Shown here piece by piece: positions 8,679 through 17,455 of a DNA stretch of 64,000 bases. A program made the position numbers and the translations under genes. Source of the DNA: Streptomyces sindenensis (GTDB taxonomy: Bacteria > Actinomycetota > Actinomycetes > Streptomycetales > Streptomycetaceae). The notes under the pieces were generated by a model that worked only from the letters and a program-made list of their open reading frames with translations, was not told where the DNA came from and did no database searches. The stretch's first letter is position 1. Every line of letters starts with the position of its first letter. The stretch covers positions 62,001 through 126,000 of the forward strand of contig NZ_BMSG01000020.1 of the NCBI RefSeq assembly GCF_014649035.1, read 5' to 3'.

Positions 8679-9572
8679 GTGACCAGCGAGATCACCCTCT
8701 TCGTCAACCCCACCGCGGGACGCGGCCGGGGCGCGCACGCCGCGCAGCCGGCCGCTTCCGCGTTGCGGGACGCCGGATTCTCCGTCCGTACGGTGCTGGG
8801 CGAGGACGCCGACGACGCCCTCCGCCGGGCCCGCGAGGCCGTCGCGGCGGGGACCGGGGCACTGATAGCCGTGGGCGGGGACGGGCTGATGTCCCTCGCC
8901 CTCCAGGCCGTCGCCGGGACCGCCACCCCGCTCGGGGCCGTCGCCGTCGGCACCGGCAACGACTTCGCCCGCGCGCTGGGGCTGCCGATCCGCGACCCGG
9001 CCGCCGCCGGACGGCTGGCCGCGCGGGCCCTCAAGGACGGCGGCCACCGCGAGATCGACCTGGGCCGGGTCGGGGACCGCTGGTTCGGCACCGTCCTCGC
9101 CTCCGGCTTCGACTCCCGGGTCAACGACCGGGGCAACCGGATGCGCCTCGTCAGCGGCCGGTTCACGTACGACCTCGCGATCCTCGCCGAACTGGCCGCC
9201 TTCAAGCCGATCCCGTACCGGATCCGGCTCGACGGGGGAGAGGCCCGCGAGATCGAGGCCACCCTCATCGCCGTCGGCAACGGGACCACGTACGGCGGGG
9301 GGATGCGGATCTGCGCCGACGCCGAGCTGGACGACGGGCTCTTCGACGTGACCGTGGTCGGGGAGTGCACCCGCACCGAGCTGATCAAGGTCTTCCCGAA
9401 GGTCTACAAGGGCACGCATCTGGGCCACCCCGCCGTCACCGTGCACCGGGTCTCCTCGATCGAGCTGGCGGCCGCCGGGATCACGGCGTACGCGGACGGC
9501 GAACCGATGGGGCCGCTGCCGCTCACCGCCACCTGCGTACCGGGAGCCGTGCGGGTGCTCACGGGGCCCTGA
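8679..9572 (+). CDS. Diacylglycerol/sphingosine kinase-family lipid kinase
   Basis: 297 residues. The NPTAGRGRG motif at the N-terminus and VGGDGLMS near residue 68 are the ATP-binding signature of the DAGK catalytic domain. AVGTGNDFARALGL and the C-terminal half fit YegS/BmrU-type soluble lipid kinases. It likely phosphorylates diacylglycerol or another lipid; the substrate is not predictable. It starts at GTG 8679, 19 bp after tatC. A TAGGGT hexamer 9 nt before the start suggests an additional, nearly leaderless promoter. Confidence 0.88.
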   Translation: MTSEITLFVNPTAGRGRGAHAAQPAASALRDAGFSVRTVLGEDADDALRRAREAVAAGTGALIAVGGDGLMSLALQAVAGTATPLGAVAVGTGNDFARALGLPIRDPAAAGRLAARALKDGGHREIDLGRVGDRWFGTVLASGFDSRVNDRGNRMRLVSGRFTYDLAILAELAAFKPIPYRIRLDGGEAREIEATLIAVGNGTTYGGGMRICADAELDDGLFDVTVVGECTRTELIKVFPKVYKGTHLGHPAVTVHRVSSIELAAAGITAYADGEPMGPLPLTATCVPGAVRVLTGP

Positions 9573-9653
9573 CCGGCGCCGGCCGGGTGGAGGCCCAAGG
9601 CAATTTAAAGATCGGGCTGACTGTCAGAGGTGACGGGTAGGCTCGTAGCCAAG

Positions 9654-12494
9654 ATGACAGAGGACCTCTCACCAGCTGAGCGATACCAGGCATCCCGCGC
9701 CCGTGCGGCCGAGATGGCGACGGCCCTCGGGCCCTTCCGGGAGATGTACGACTTCGGCCTGGACCCGTTCCAGATCGAGGCCTGCCAGGCCCTGGAGGCG
9801 GGCAAGGGGGTGCTGGTCGCGGCGCCCACCGGGTCGGGCAAGACGATCGTCGGCGAGTTCGCCGTGCACCTGGCCCTGGAGCAGGGCCGCAAATGCTTCT
9901 ACACCACGCCGATCAAGGCGCTCTCGAACCAGAAGTACGCCGACCTGGTCAAGCGGTACGGCGCGGACAAGGTCGGTCTGCTGACCGGCGACAACAGCGT
10001 CAACTCCGAGGCGCCGGTGGTCGTGATGACCACCGAGGTCCTGCGGAACATGCTGTACGCGGGTTCCCAGTCGCTCTCCGGCCTCGGCTATGTGGTCATG
10101 GACGAGGTGCACTACCTCTCCGACCGCTTCCGGGGCGCGGTGTGGGAGGAAGTGATCATCCACCTCCCGGAGTCGGTGACGCTGGTCTCCCTCTCGGCGA
10201 CCGTGTCCAACGCCGAGGAGTTCGGTGACTGGCTGGACACCGTGCGCGGCGACACCGAGGTGATCGTCTCCGAGCACCGGCCGGTGCCGCTGTGGCAGCA
10301 CGTGATGGCCGGACGCCGGATGTACGACCTCTTCGAGGAGGGCACCGACCACGGCGGCCGCGGCGCCGGACGCCGCGAGGTCAACCCGGACCTGGTCCGG
10401 CTCGCCCGCCAGGAGAGCCAGAACACCGACAACCCGCGCGACCGCCGCCGGGGCAAGATGGTGCGCGAGGCCGACCGCGAGCGCGAGAGGCGTCAGCGCG
10501 GCCGGATCTGGACGCCCGGCAGGCCCGAGGTCATCGACCGGCTGGACAACGAGGGGCTGCTCCCCGCGATCACGTTCATCTTCAGCCGGGCGGGCTGCGA
10601 GGCCGCCGTCCAGCAGTGTCTGTACGCCGGACTCCGGCTCAACGACGAGGACAACCGCCGGCTGGTCCGCGAGATCGTCGAGGAGCGGACCGCGTCCATC
10701 CCCGGCGAGGACCTGCACGTGCTGGGCTACTACGAGTGGCTCGAAGGCCTGGAGCGGGGCATCGCCGCCCACCACGCGGGCATGCTGCCGACGTTCAAGG
10801 AGGTCGTCGAGGAGCTGTTCGTCCGGGGGCTGGTCAAGGCCGTCTTCGCCACCGAGACCCTGGCGCTCGGCATCAACATGCCCGCGCGCTCGGTGGTGCT
10901 GGAGAAGCTCGTCAAGTGGAACGGCGAGCAGCACGCCGACATCACCCCCGGCGAGTACACCCAGCTCACCGGCCGGGCCGGACGCCGCGGCATCGATGTC
11001 GAGGGCCATGCGGTGGTCCTGTGGCAGCGCGGCCTCGACCCGACGGCGCTGGCCGGCCTCGCGGGGACCCGTACGTACCCGCTGCGCTCCAGCTTCCGGC
11101 CCTCGTACAACATGGCCGTCAACCTGGTGCAGCAGTTCGGGCGGCACAGGTCGCGGGAGCTGCTGGAGACCTCGTTCGCCCAGTTCCAGGCCGACAAGTC
11201 GGTGGTCGGGATCTCCCGGCAGGTGCAGCGCAACGAGGAGGGCCTGGAGGGCTACAAGGAGGGCATGACCTGCCACCTCGGGGACTTCGAGGAGTACGCG
11301 CGCCTGCGGCGCGACCTCAAGGACCGCGAGACGGAGCTGGCCAAGCAGGGTGCGGCGCAGCGGCGGGCGGCCGCGGCCTCGTCCCTGGAGAAGCTGAAGC
11401 CGGGCGATGTCATCCACGTTCCGACGGGGAAGTTCGCGGGTCTCGCGCTGGTGCTCGACCCGGGGCTGCCCGCCGGGCGGGCCAACGGGCACCGCGGCTT
11501 CGACCACCACGACGGGCCACGGCCGCTGGTGCTGACGGCCGAGCGGCAGGTCAAGCGGCTGGCCTCGATGGACTTCCCGGTGCCGGTGGAGGCGCTGGAC
11601 CGGATGCGCGTCCCGAAGTCGTTCAACCCGCGCTCGCCGCAGTCCCGGCGCGATCTGGCCTCCGCGCTGCGGTCCAAGGCCGGGCACATCGTGCCCGACC
11701 GGCACCGCAAGGGGCGGGCGCCGGCCGCCGACGACCGCGAGATCGTCAGGCTGCGGACCGAGCTGCGCGCCCACCCCTGCCACGGGTGCGACGAGCGGGA
11801 GGACCACGCGCGGTGGGCCGAGCGCTACCACCGGCTGCAGCGGGACACCCGGCAGCTGGAGAAGCGGATCGAGGGGCGGACGAACACGATCGCCCGGACC
11901 TTCGACCGGATCGTCGCGCTCCTCACCGAGCTGGACTACCTCCGGGGCAACGAGGTCACCGCCAACGGCCGGCGGCTGGCCCGGCTGTACGGGGAGCTGG
12001 ACCTGCTGGCGAGTGAGTGTCTGCGGGAGGGCGTGTGGGAAGGGCTCAATCCCGCTGAGCTCGCCGCGTGCGTCTCTGCCCTGGTCTACGAGGCGCGGCA
12101 GGCCGACGACGCGGTCGCGCCGAAGCTGCCGGCCGGTCCCGCCAAGGTCGCCATGGGCGAGATGGTGCGGATCTGGGGGCGGCTGGACGCCCTGGAGGAG
12201 GACTTCAAGATCAACCAGACGGAAGGGGTCGGGCAGCGCGAGCCCGATCTCGGCTTCGCCTGGGCGGTCTACATGTGGGCCTCCGGCCGGACGCTGGACG
12301 AGGTGCTGCGCGAGGCGGAGATGCCGGCGGGGGACTTCGTGCGGTGGTGCAAGCAGGTGATCGATGTGCTGGGGCAGGTGGCCGCGGCGGCGCCCCGGGA
12401 TGCGGGGGAGGGGGCGTCCGGCGTGGCGAAGAGCGCGCGCAAGGCGGTGGACGCGGTGTTGCGGGGGGTTGTGGCCTACAGCTCGGTGGGGTGA
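9654..12494 (+). CDS. DEVH-box RNA helicase, HelY/Mtr4 (Ski2-like) type
   Basis: 946 residues. Helicase motifs in order: APTGSGKT (Walker A, about 62-69), TTPIKALSNQKY, DEVHYLSDR (Walker B), SATVSN, INMPARSVVLEKL and QLTGRAGRRG (motif VI). The long C-terminal part with rRNA-processing-arch and DSHCT-like helical regions fits the Ski2/Mtr4 family (HelY in mycobacteria), which unwinds structured RNA. A CHGCDEREDH stretch is in the arch region. The ATG at 9654 was preferred to the GTG at 9630 because a TAGGCT -10-like hexamer (9638-9643) lies between them, implying a leaderless or near-leaderless message. Confidence 0.92.
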   Translation: MTEDLSPAERYQASRARAAEMATALGPFREMYDFGLDPFQIEACQALEAGKGVLVAAPTGSGKTIVGEFAVHLALEQGRKCFYTTPIKALSNQKYADLVKRYGADKVGLLTGDNSVNSEAPVVVMTTEVLRNMLYAGSQSLSGLGYVVMDEVHYLSDRFRGAVWEEVIIHLPESVTLVSLSATVSNAEEFGDWLDTVRGDTEVIVSEHRPVPLWQHVMAGRRMYDLFEEGTDHGGRGAGRREVNPDLVRLARQESQNTDNPRDRRRGKMVREADRERERRQRGRIWTPGRPEVIDRLDNEGLLPAITFIFSRAGCEAAVQQCLYAGLRLNDEDNRRLVREIVEERTASIPGEDLHVLGYYEWLEGLERGIAAHHAGMLPTFKEVVEELFVRGLVKAVFATETLALGINMPARSVVLEKLVKWNGEQHADITPGEYTQLTGRAGRRGIDVEGHAVVLWQRGLDPTALAGLAGTRTYPLRSSFRPSYNMAVNLVQQFGRHRSRELLETSFAQFQADKSVVGISRQVQRNEEGLEGYKEGMTCHLGDFEEYARLRRDLKDRETELAKQGAAQRRAAAASSLEKLKPGDVIHVPTGKFAGLALVLDPGLPAGRANGHRGFDHHDGPRPLVLTAERQVKRLASMDFPVPVEALDRMRVPKSFNPRSPQSRRDLASALRSKAGHIVPDRHRKGRAPAADDREIVRLRTELRAHPCHGCDEREDHARWAERYHRLQRDTRQLEKRIEGRTNTIARTFDRIVALLTELDYLRGNEVTANGRRLARLYGELDLLASECLREGVWEGLNPAELAACVSALVYEARQADDAVAPKLPAGPAKVAMGEMVRIWGRLDALEEDFKINQTEGVGQREPDLGFAWAVYMWASGRTLDEVLREAEMPAGDFVRWCKQVIDVLGQVAAAAPRDAGEGASGVAKSARKAVDAVLRGVVAYSSVG

Positions 12495-12537
12495 GCGGGG
12501 GGATGAAGCCGGGTGGGGTGCGGGTGCGGACGCCTGC

Positions 12538-12672
12538 GCCCCGGGCCCCGCTCCTCAGCCCCGAACTCGCTCCTCACGTGCCGGAGGGGCTGGGAGGCGG
12601 TGCGCCGCCCCGGGCCCCGCTCCTCATGCGTCGGACGGGGTGGAAAGCCTCGGGCCGACGTGAGGAGCGGGG
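12538..12672. repeat. Intergenic repeat cluster and long hairpin
   Basis: A 20-bp sequence occurs twice exactly (12538-12557 and 12607-12626), with a shorter GCTCCTCA copy at 12569. CCCCGCTCCTCA (12615-12626) also pairs with TGAGGAGCGGGG (12661-12672), and CGTCGG with CCGACG inside, making a long interrupted hairpin between convergent genes. This is a variant of a GC-rich repeat that I recall as common in Streptomyces intergenic DNA; it probably acts as a bidirectional terminator. Confidence 0.6.
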
Positions 12673-12701
12673 TTGTCGGGGGTGCGCGTCGTGCTCGTCG
12701 G

Positions 12702-13139
12702 TCACGTGTCGCGGGTTCTGGCCGCTGCTCCCGCGCAGACCATGCCCAGCAGTACCGTCAGTCCGCCGACGATGATGTTGTTGATCACGATCCCGGCGTC
12801 CGGACTGTTGCCCACCACCCAGGTCGACACGATGATCCACGCCCCGATGGCGCACATCGCCCAGCTCAGGCCGTACATGCGCTCGGGCATCACGGTGAAG
12901 CCGAGAGCCAGTACCGCGATGGCGATACCCATCACCAGGTTGTGCGTGACCAGGGCCGGCTGGTTCGCCGTGAAGTGGAGCACCCACGGGGAAACGGCAC
13001 AGTAGAGGCCGACGAGGAACACCGGCGCGTCCACCAGCGCCACATCGCGGCCGCCCATCACGCGGTCGTACCGCGCACGCATTTCGGAGGCATCGGGGTG
13101 ACCCGACAAGTCGCTCCTCGCGTGTGAGACGTTGCTCAT
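12702..13139 (-). CDS. SPW-repeat membrane protein
   Basis: 145 residues. After a polar N-terminus (about 1-40) there are four predicted TM helices. The CAVSPWVLHF segment carries the SPW motif in the first hairpin, and the second half has a related LSWAMCAIGAW pattern, so the protein is an internal duplication of two helix pairs. SPW-repeat proteins are small bacterial membrane proteins of unknown function. Its promoter region holds an 11-bp direct repeat (13216-13234). It neighbours the SigK-type regulon but lacks the shared promoter motif. Confidence 0.75.
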   Translation of the reverse strand: MSNVSHARSDLSGHPDASEMRARYDRVMGGRDVALVDAPVFLVGLYCAVSPWVLHFTANQPALVTHNLVMGIAIAVLALGFTVMPERMYGLSWAMCAIGAWIIVSTWVVGNSPDAGIVINNIIVGGLTVLLGMVCAGAAARTRDT

Positions 13140-13215
13140 GAGATTTCGTCTCCTTCGGTCCTGCGGGCCCTGCCGCCGTGCGGATGGATGTGGCAGGTGC
13201 CCTCACCTCCATAGT

Positions 13216-13234
13216 GTGCTTATCTGGTGCTTAT
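13216..13234 (-). promoter_or_regulatory. Direct repeat in the SPW gene promoter region
   Basis: GTGCTTAT occurs at 13216-13223 and 13227-13234, exactly one helical turn apart. Extended, the units are GTGCTTATCTG and GTGCTTATGTG. It lies about 80-95 bp upstream of the SPW-protein start, in a locally AT-richer stretch, and could be a regulator binding site. Confidence 0.4.
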
Positions 13235-13265
13235 GTGTACATTTCGGGCAGATTTTTCCCGGGTG

Positions 13266-13312
13266 CGACGAGGGGCGGGCAGCCGCGCACCGCGGCTGCC
13301 CGCCCCTCGTCG
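13266..13312 (-). terminator. Terminator of the fasciclin gene
   Basis: A perfect 22-bp stem (13266-13287 with 13291-13312) with a CAC loop begins 20 bp beyond the fasciclin stop codon on the minus strand. Confidence 0.85.
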
Positions 13313-13332
13313 ATGGGGGAATCGCGGGAGGA

Positions 13333-13980
13333 CTACTTCGGAGGCATCAGGACCGTGTCGACGATGTAGACCGTCGCGTTGGCGGTCGGGACATTGCCGC
13401 AGACGACCTTCGAGGAGTCGTTCACGGTGTATTCCGTGCCCGAGCCGACCGTCGTCAGCTTGCTCTTCTCCAGGGTGCCGAAGGACCCCTTCTCCAGCTG
13501 CTGCGGCGTCAGCTTCTCGCCCACCACGTGGTAGGTGAGGACCTTGGTGAGCTCGGCCTTGTCCGCCAGCAGCGCGTCCAGGTCGGCCTTCGGGATCTTC
13601 GCGAAGGCGTCGTTGGTCGGGGCGAACACCGTGATGTTCTCGGCGTTGTTGAGCGTGTCGACCAGGCCGGCCTGCTTCACGGCGGCCACCAGTGTCGACA
13701 GTTCCTCGTTGTTCGAGGCGGCCGTGGCGACCGGGTCCTTCGCCATGCCGTCGAACGAGCCCGCGCCTTCCTTCGGCACCGACGAACAGGCCGGGCCGAA
13801 CGGCTCGGTCATGGCCGCCGAGTCGTCGGCCGAGGGGCTCGCCGGGGCGGACGCGCTGGCCGTGGAGCCGGACGCCGAATCCTTGGAGGAGTCGTCCGAC
13901 GAGCAGGCGGTCAGCGCCAGCGGCAGCACGGCTGCTGCGGACGCGGCGACGGCTGCGCGGCGGAAGAGGAGCGTGTTCAT
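13333..13980 (-). CDS. Fasciclin-domain lipoprotein (MPT70/MPT83-like)
   Basis: 215 residues. Lipoprotein signal peptide with lipobox LTAC (Cys at about 26), a Ser/Ala/Asp-rich linker (27-60), then one FAS1 domain (about 75-213) with the family landmarks NITVFAPTNDAFAKIP and YHVVGEKLTPQQL. FAS1 domains mediate adhesion or protein-protein contact at the cell surface. In Mycobacterium tuberculosis the homologues MPT70 and MPT83 belong to the SigK regulon. Here a SigK-like promoter motif precedes the gene (14037-14066), and sigK-rskA lie 8 kb away, so the same regulatory link seems to exist. Confidence 0.9.
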   Translation of the reverse strand: MNTLLFRRAAVAASAAAVLPLALTACSSDDSSKDSASGSTASASAPASPSADDSAAMTEPFGPACSSVPKEGAGSFDGMAKDPVATAASNNEELSTLVAAVKQAGLVDTLNNAENITVFAPTNDAFAKIPKADLDALLADKAELTKVLTYHVVGEKLTPQQLEKGSFGTLEKSKLTTVGSGTEYTVNDSSKVVCGNVPTANATVYIVDTVLMPPK

Positions 13981-14036
13981 GGTGTTTCTCCTGGATCGGA
14001 AGTGTCGTGCGGAGAGCGGTCTGTTCTGGCACGGGG

Positions 14037-14066
14037 GGTTCGGCGCCGGAGCGTTCGGCGGATTGG
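14037..14066 (-). promoter_or_regulatory. SigK-type promoter for the fasciclin gene
   Basis: On the minus strand CCAATCC (14060-14066) is followed after 16 bp by CCGAACC (14037-14043). The same pair precedes the divergent amine oxidase gene and sigK itself. It is positioned 57 bp upstream of the start codon. Confidence 0.7.
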
Positions 14067-14111
14067 TCCCGGGCCCTTCTTTCACTCGTTCGGAGCAGAT
14101 CCGGTGATCGA

Positions 14112-14140
14112 CCAATCCGCCCGGCCTCCGGCCACGAATG
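14112..14140 (+). promoter_or_regulatory. SigK-type promoter for the amine oxidase operon
   Basis: CCAATCC (14112-14118), 15-bp spacer, ACGAATG (14134-14140), ending 60 bp before the amine oxidase start codon. It matches the promoters of the fasciclin and sigma-factor genes in sequence and spacing. Confidence 0.7.
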
Positions 14141-14199
14141 CCAGGTGAGGGGGCTCCAGCAGAGCTCCGACCAGGCGGTCAGGACCGGAGGGAGCCGGA

Positions 14200-15474
14200 A
14201 TGTCAGGGGAACGGCGGCGGACGGCCGTCGTGGGGGCCGGAGTGGCGGGACTGACCGCCGCCCACGTCCTCCGCGACGCGCACGAGGTGACGCTGTACGA
14301 AGCGGACGACCGGGTCGGCGGCCACGCCCACACCCACGAGCTGGACGCGTCCGACGGCCGGGCCCACCGCGTCGACTCCGGGTTCATCGTGCACAACCGG
14401 CGGACCTACCCCCACCTGCTGCGGCTCTTCGACGAACTGGGCGTCGCCACCCAGGAGGCCGAGATGTCGATGTCCGTACGGTGCGAGGGGTGCGGTCTGG
14501 AGTACGCCGGGGCGCGTGGGCCCGCCGGGCTCTTCGCGCAGCCGCGTTCCGCCGTGCGGGGCCCCTACCTGCGGATGCTCGCCGAGGTGCCGCGCTTCCA
14601 CCGGGCCGCCCGGGCCCTGCTCGCGCTGCCGGAGAGCGGGACGAGCGAAATGACGCTGGGGGAGTTCGCCCGGCGCGGGCGCTTCTCACCGTACTTCCAC
14701 GCCCACTTCCTCACCCCCATGGTCTCCGCCGTCTGGTCCTGCGACCCGGTCACCGCCCTGCGCTACCCGGCCCGCTACCTCTTCCGGTTCCTCGACCACC
14801 ACGGCATGCTCACCGTCGGCGACTCCCCGGTCTGGCGCACCGTCACCGGCGGCTCGCGCTCCTACGTCGACCTCGTCGTCAAGCAGCTCGCCGCCGTGCA
14901 CACCGCGACCCCGGTCCGGGCCATCACCCGGCACGCGGACGGCGTCGACGTCACCACCGAGGACGGCACGACCACCCCGTACGACTCCGTGGTCATCGCC
15001 ACCCACCCCGACCAGGCGCTGCGGATGCTCGCCGACCCGAATGACGCCGAGCGCAGCACGCTCGGCGCGTTCCGGTACTCCCGCAACCCGACCCTGCTGC
15101 ACACGGACACCACGCTGCTGCCGCGCGCCCGGGGGGCCAGGGCCTCCTGGAACTACCTGATGCCCTCGTGCGCCGCCGACGCCGACCGGGTCACCGTCAG
15201 CTACGACATGAACCGGCTCCAGCGGCTCGACGCCCCGGACACCTTCGTCGTCACCCTGAACGGCGCCGACCGGGTCGACCCGGAGGCCGTCCGCGCCCGC
15301 ATGGTCTACGAGCACCCCGTCTACACCCCGGAATCCGTCGCCGCCCAGGCCCGGCTGCACACCCTGTCCGGTCGCGTCACCGCCTACGCGGGGGCGTACC
15401 ACGGCTGGGGCTTCCACGAGGACGGCTGCCGTTCGGGCGTCGAGGCGGCCGCCGCCCTGGGGGTGAGGTGGTGA
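14200..15474 (+). CDS. FAD-dependent amine oxidase-like protein
   Basis: 424 residues. The N-terminus has the Rossmann FAD motif VVGAGVAGLTAAHVL followed by YEADDRVGGHAHT, typical of flavin amine oxidoreductases and desaturase-like NAD(P)-binding proteins. The C-terminal AYAGAYHGWGFHEDGCRSG segment closes the FAD site. It is equivalent to M. tuberculosis Rv0449c. It is first in a five-gene operon whose members overlap by 4 nt; the content (methyltransferases of the cyclopropane synthase type) suggests a role in modifying a lipid acyl chain. It is preceded by a SigK-type promoter. Confidence 0.88.
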   Translation: MSGERRRTAVVGAGVAGLTAAHVLRDAHEVTLYEADDRVGGHAHTHELDASDGRAHRVDSGFIVHNRRTYPHLLRLFDELGVATQEAEMSMSVRCEGCGLEYAGARGPAGLFAQPRSAVRGPYLRMLAEVPRFHRAARALLALPESGTSEMTLGEFARRGRFSPYFHAHFLTPMVSAVWSCDPVTALRYPARYLFRFLDHHGMLTVGDSPVWRTVTGGSRSYVDLVVKQLAAVHTATPVRAITRHADGVDVTTEDGTTTPYDSVVIATHPDQALRMLADPNDAERSTLGAFRYSRNPTLLHTDTTLLPRARGARASWNYLMPSCAADADRVTVSYDMNRLQRLDAPDTFVVTLNGADRVDPEAVRARMVYEHPVYTPESVAAQARLHTLSGRVTAYAGAYHGWGFHEDGCRSGVEAAAALGVRW

Positions 15475-16193
15475 ACGCCCTCTACCCGTGCACGATCACA
15501 CACGTACGGAACCGGCCGACGAGGTACGCCTTCCGGCACCGGACCTACCTGTGGCTGATCGACCCCGACCGGCCGCCCCGGCTGCCGCGCGCCCTGCGCC
15601 CGCTGGCCCGGTTCGACGCCCGCGACCACTTCGGCGGCACCGCCCCCACCATCCGGGCCGGGCTCGAACGCTTCCTGCGGGCCCGGGGCGTGGAGCTGGG
15701 CGACGGCACCGTCACCATGCTCACCCAGGCCAGAGTCCTCGGCTACGTCTTCAACCCGATCACCGTCTACTGGTGCCACCGCGCCGACGGCAGTCCCCTG
15801 TGCGTCGTCGCCGAGGTGCACAACACGTACGGCGGACGGCACGGCTACCTTCTTCGCCCCGACGGGAAGGACCGAGCCGTGACCGGCAAGGAATTCTACG
15901 TCTCGCCATTCTTCCCCGTGGACGGCGGCTACCGGATGCGGCTGCCCGAGCCCGGGCCCCGGCTCGACCTGAGCGTCCGTCTGGAACGCGAGGGGACCCG
16001 CCCGTTCACCGCGACCGTACGGGGCCTCCGCCGCCCGGCCACCCCCCGGGAGCTGGTGCGCCTCGCCCTGCGCCACCCCCTCTCCACCGTCCTCGTCTCC
16101 GCCGCGATCCGCCTGCACGGCATCCGGCTCTACCTGCGCGGGCTCCCCGTGCAACCCCGTCCCCCGCACCGCACACAGGAAGGCATGCAGTGA
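15471..16193 (+). CDS. DUF1365-family protein
   Basis: 240 residues. Conserved DUF1365 features: NALYPCTITHVRNRPTRYAF at the start, HFGGTAPTIRAGLERFL, VLGYVFNPITVYWCH and KEFYVSPFFPVDGGY. The biochemical role is unknown, though the family nearly always travels with amine oxidase and CFA-synthase-like genes, as here. It starts at GTG overlapping the previous stop codon (GTGA). It is equivalent to Rv0448c in the M. tuberculosis sigK locus. Confidence 0.88.
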   Translation: MNALYPCTITHVRNRPTRYAFRHRTYLWLIDPDRPPRLPRALRPLARFDARDHFGGTAPTIRAGLERFLRARGVELGDGTVTMLTQARVLGYVFNPITVYWCHRADGSPLCVVAEVHNTYGGRHGYLLRPDGKDRAVTGKEFYVSPFFPVDGGYRMRLPEPGPRLDLSVRLEREGTRPFTATVRGLRRPATPRELVRLALRHPLSTVLVSAAIRLHGIRLYLRGLPVQPRPPHRTQEGMQ

Positions 16194-17455
16194 CCGCTCC
16201 CACCTCGGCGCTGCCGGCAGAGCACATCCCCGGGACCGACCCGGAACGCTGGCCCGACATCGTCACCCTGCCCCGGGCCTCCCGCGCCCGGACTGCCGTC
16301 GCGGAACGCATCGTCCGCCGCGCGCTCGGCCGGCTCCCCCTGCGCGCCCGGCTCGCGGGCCGGGGCGACATCGGCCTCGGCGGGCCGCTCATGGACATCC
16401 GCGACCCCGACGCCTTCTTCCGGCGGATCGGGGCGAGCGGACTCATCGGCTTCGGCGAGTCCTACATGGCCGGCGAGTGGGACGCCCCCGACCTCGTCGC
16501 CGTGCTGACCGTCCTCGCCGACAACGCCGCCGACCTCGTCCCCCGCCCCCTCCAGCGCCTGCGCGGCATCTGGCACCTGCGCAGGCCCGCCGCGCAGACG
16601 AACACCCCCGAGGGATCCCGGGACAACATCAGCCACCACTACGACCTGTCCAACGAGCTGTTCGCCCTCTTCCTCGACGAGACGCTCTCCTACTCCTCCG
16701 CCGTCTTCCGCGGCTTCCCCGCCGACCACGCCCTGCTGCCCGCCGCCCAGCACCGCAAGATCGACCGGCTGCTCGACGCCGCCGGGGTCACCGACGGCAC
16801 CCGCCTCCTGGAGATCGGCACCGGCTGGGGCGAACTGGCCCTCCGCGCGGCAGCCCGCGGCGCCCGGGTCACCACCGTCACCCTCTCCGCCGAACAGCGC
16901 GAGCTGGCCCGCGCCCGCATCCGCGAGGCCGGGTTCGAGGACCGCGTCGAGGTGCTGCTGAGCGACTACCGCCACGTCACCGGCGACTACGACGCGATCG
17001 TCAGCGTCGAGATGGTCGAGGCGGTCGGCGAGGAGTTCTGGCCGGTCTACTTCCAGACCCTGGACCGGCTGCTCGCGCCCGGCGGCCGGGTCGCCCTCCA
17101 GGCCATCACCATGCCCGACGACCGGCTGCGCGCCAGCCGCTCCACCTACACCTGGATCAGCAAGTACATCTTCCCCGGCGGGCTGCTGCCCTCCACCGAG
17201 GCCGTCGAGCGGGTCACCACCGAGTACACCCGGCTGCGCACCACCCAGCGCGTCCGGTTCGGCGCGCACTACGCCGAGACGCTCCGGCTGTGGCGCGAGA
17301 AGTTCACCGAGCGGGCCGCCGAGGTCGACGCCCTCGGCTTCGACGCCGTCTTCCGCCGGATGTGGACCTTCTACCTCGCCTACTCCGAAGCGGGCTTCCG
17401 CTCCGGCTATCTCGACGTGCAGCAACTGCTGCTGACCCGTGAGGAGACCGCGTGA
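16190..17455 (+). CDS. Cyclopropane-fatty-acyl-phospholipid synthase-like methyltransferase (first)
   Basis: 421 residues. It has an N-terminal lipid-binding region (GESYMAGEWDAPDL), NISHHYDLSNELFALFLDE, and the SAM-binding motif LEIGTGWGEL. Members of this family transfer a methyl or methylene group from S-adenosylmethionine to the double bond of a phospholipid acyl chain. It corresponds to Rv0447c (ufaA1) in the M. tuberculosis sigK locus. GTG start overlaps the DUF1365 stop, so translation is coupled. A second paralogue follows immediately. Confidence 0.9.
   Translation: MTAPTSALPAEHIPGTDPERWPDIVTLPRASRARTAVAERIVRRALGRLPLRARLAGRGDIGLGGPLMDIRDPDAFFRRIGASGLIGFGESYMAGEWDAPDLVAVLTVLADNAADLVPRPLQRLRGIWHLRRPAAQTNTPEGSRDNISHHYDLSNELFALFLDETLSYSSAVFRGFPADHALLPAAQHRKIDRLLDAAGVTDGTRLLEIGTGWGELALRAAARGARVTTVTLSAEQRELARARIREAGFEDRVEVLLSDYRHVTGDYDAIVSVEMVEAVGEEFWPVYFQTLDRLLAPGGRVALQAITMPDDRLRASRSTYTWISKYIFPGGLLPSTEAVERVTTEYTRLRTTQRVRFGAHYAETLRLWREKFTERAAEVDALGFDAVFRRMWTFYLAYSEAGFRSGYLDVQQLLLTREETA

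Noticed and set aside
9630..9654. Upstream GTG start for the helicase
   Set aside because: A -10-like hexamer lies between this GTG and ATG 9654, and the extra residues match nothing.
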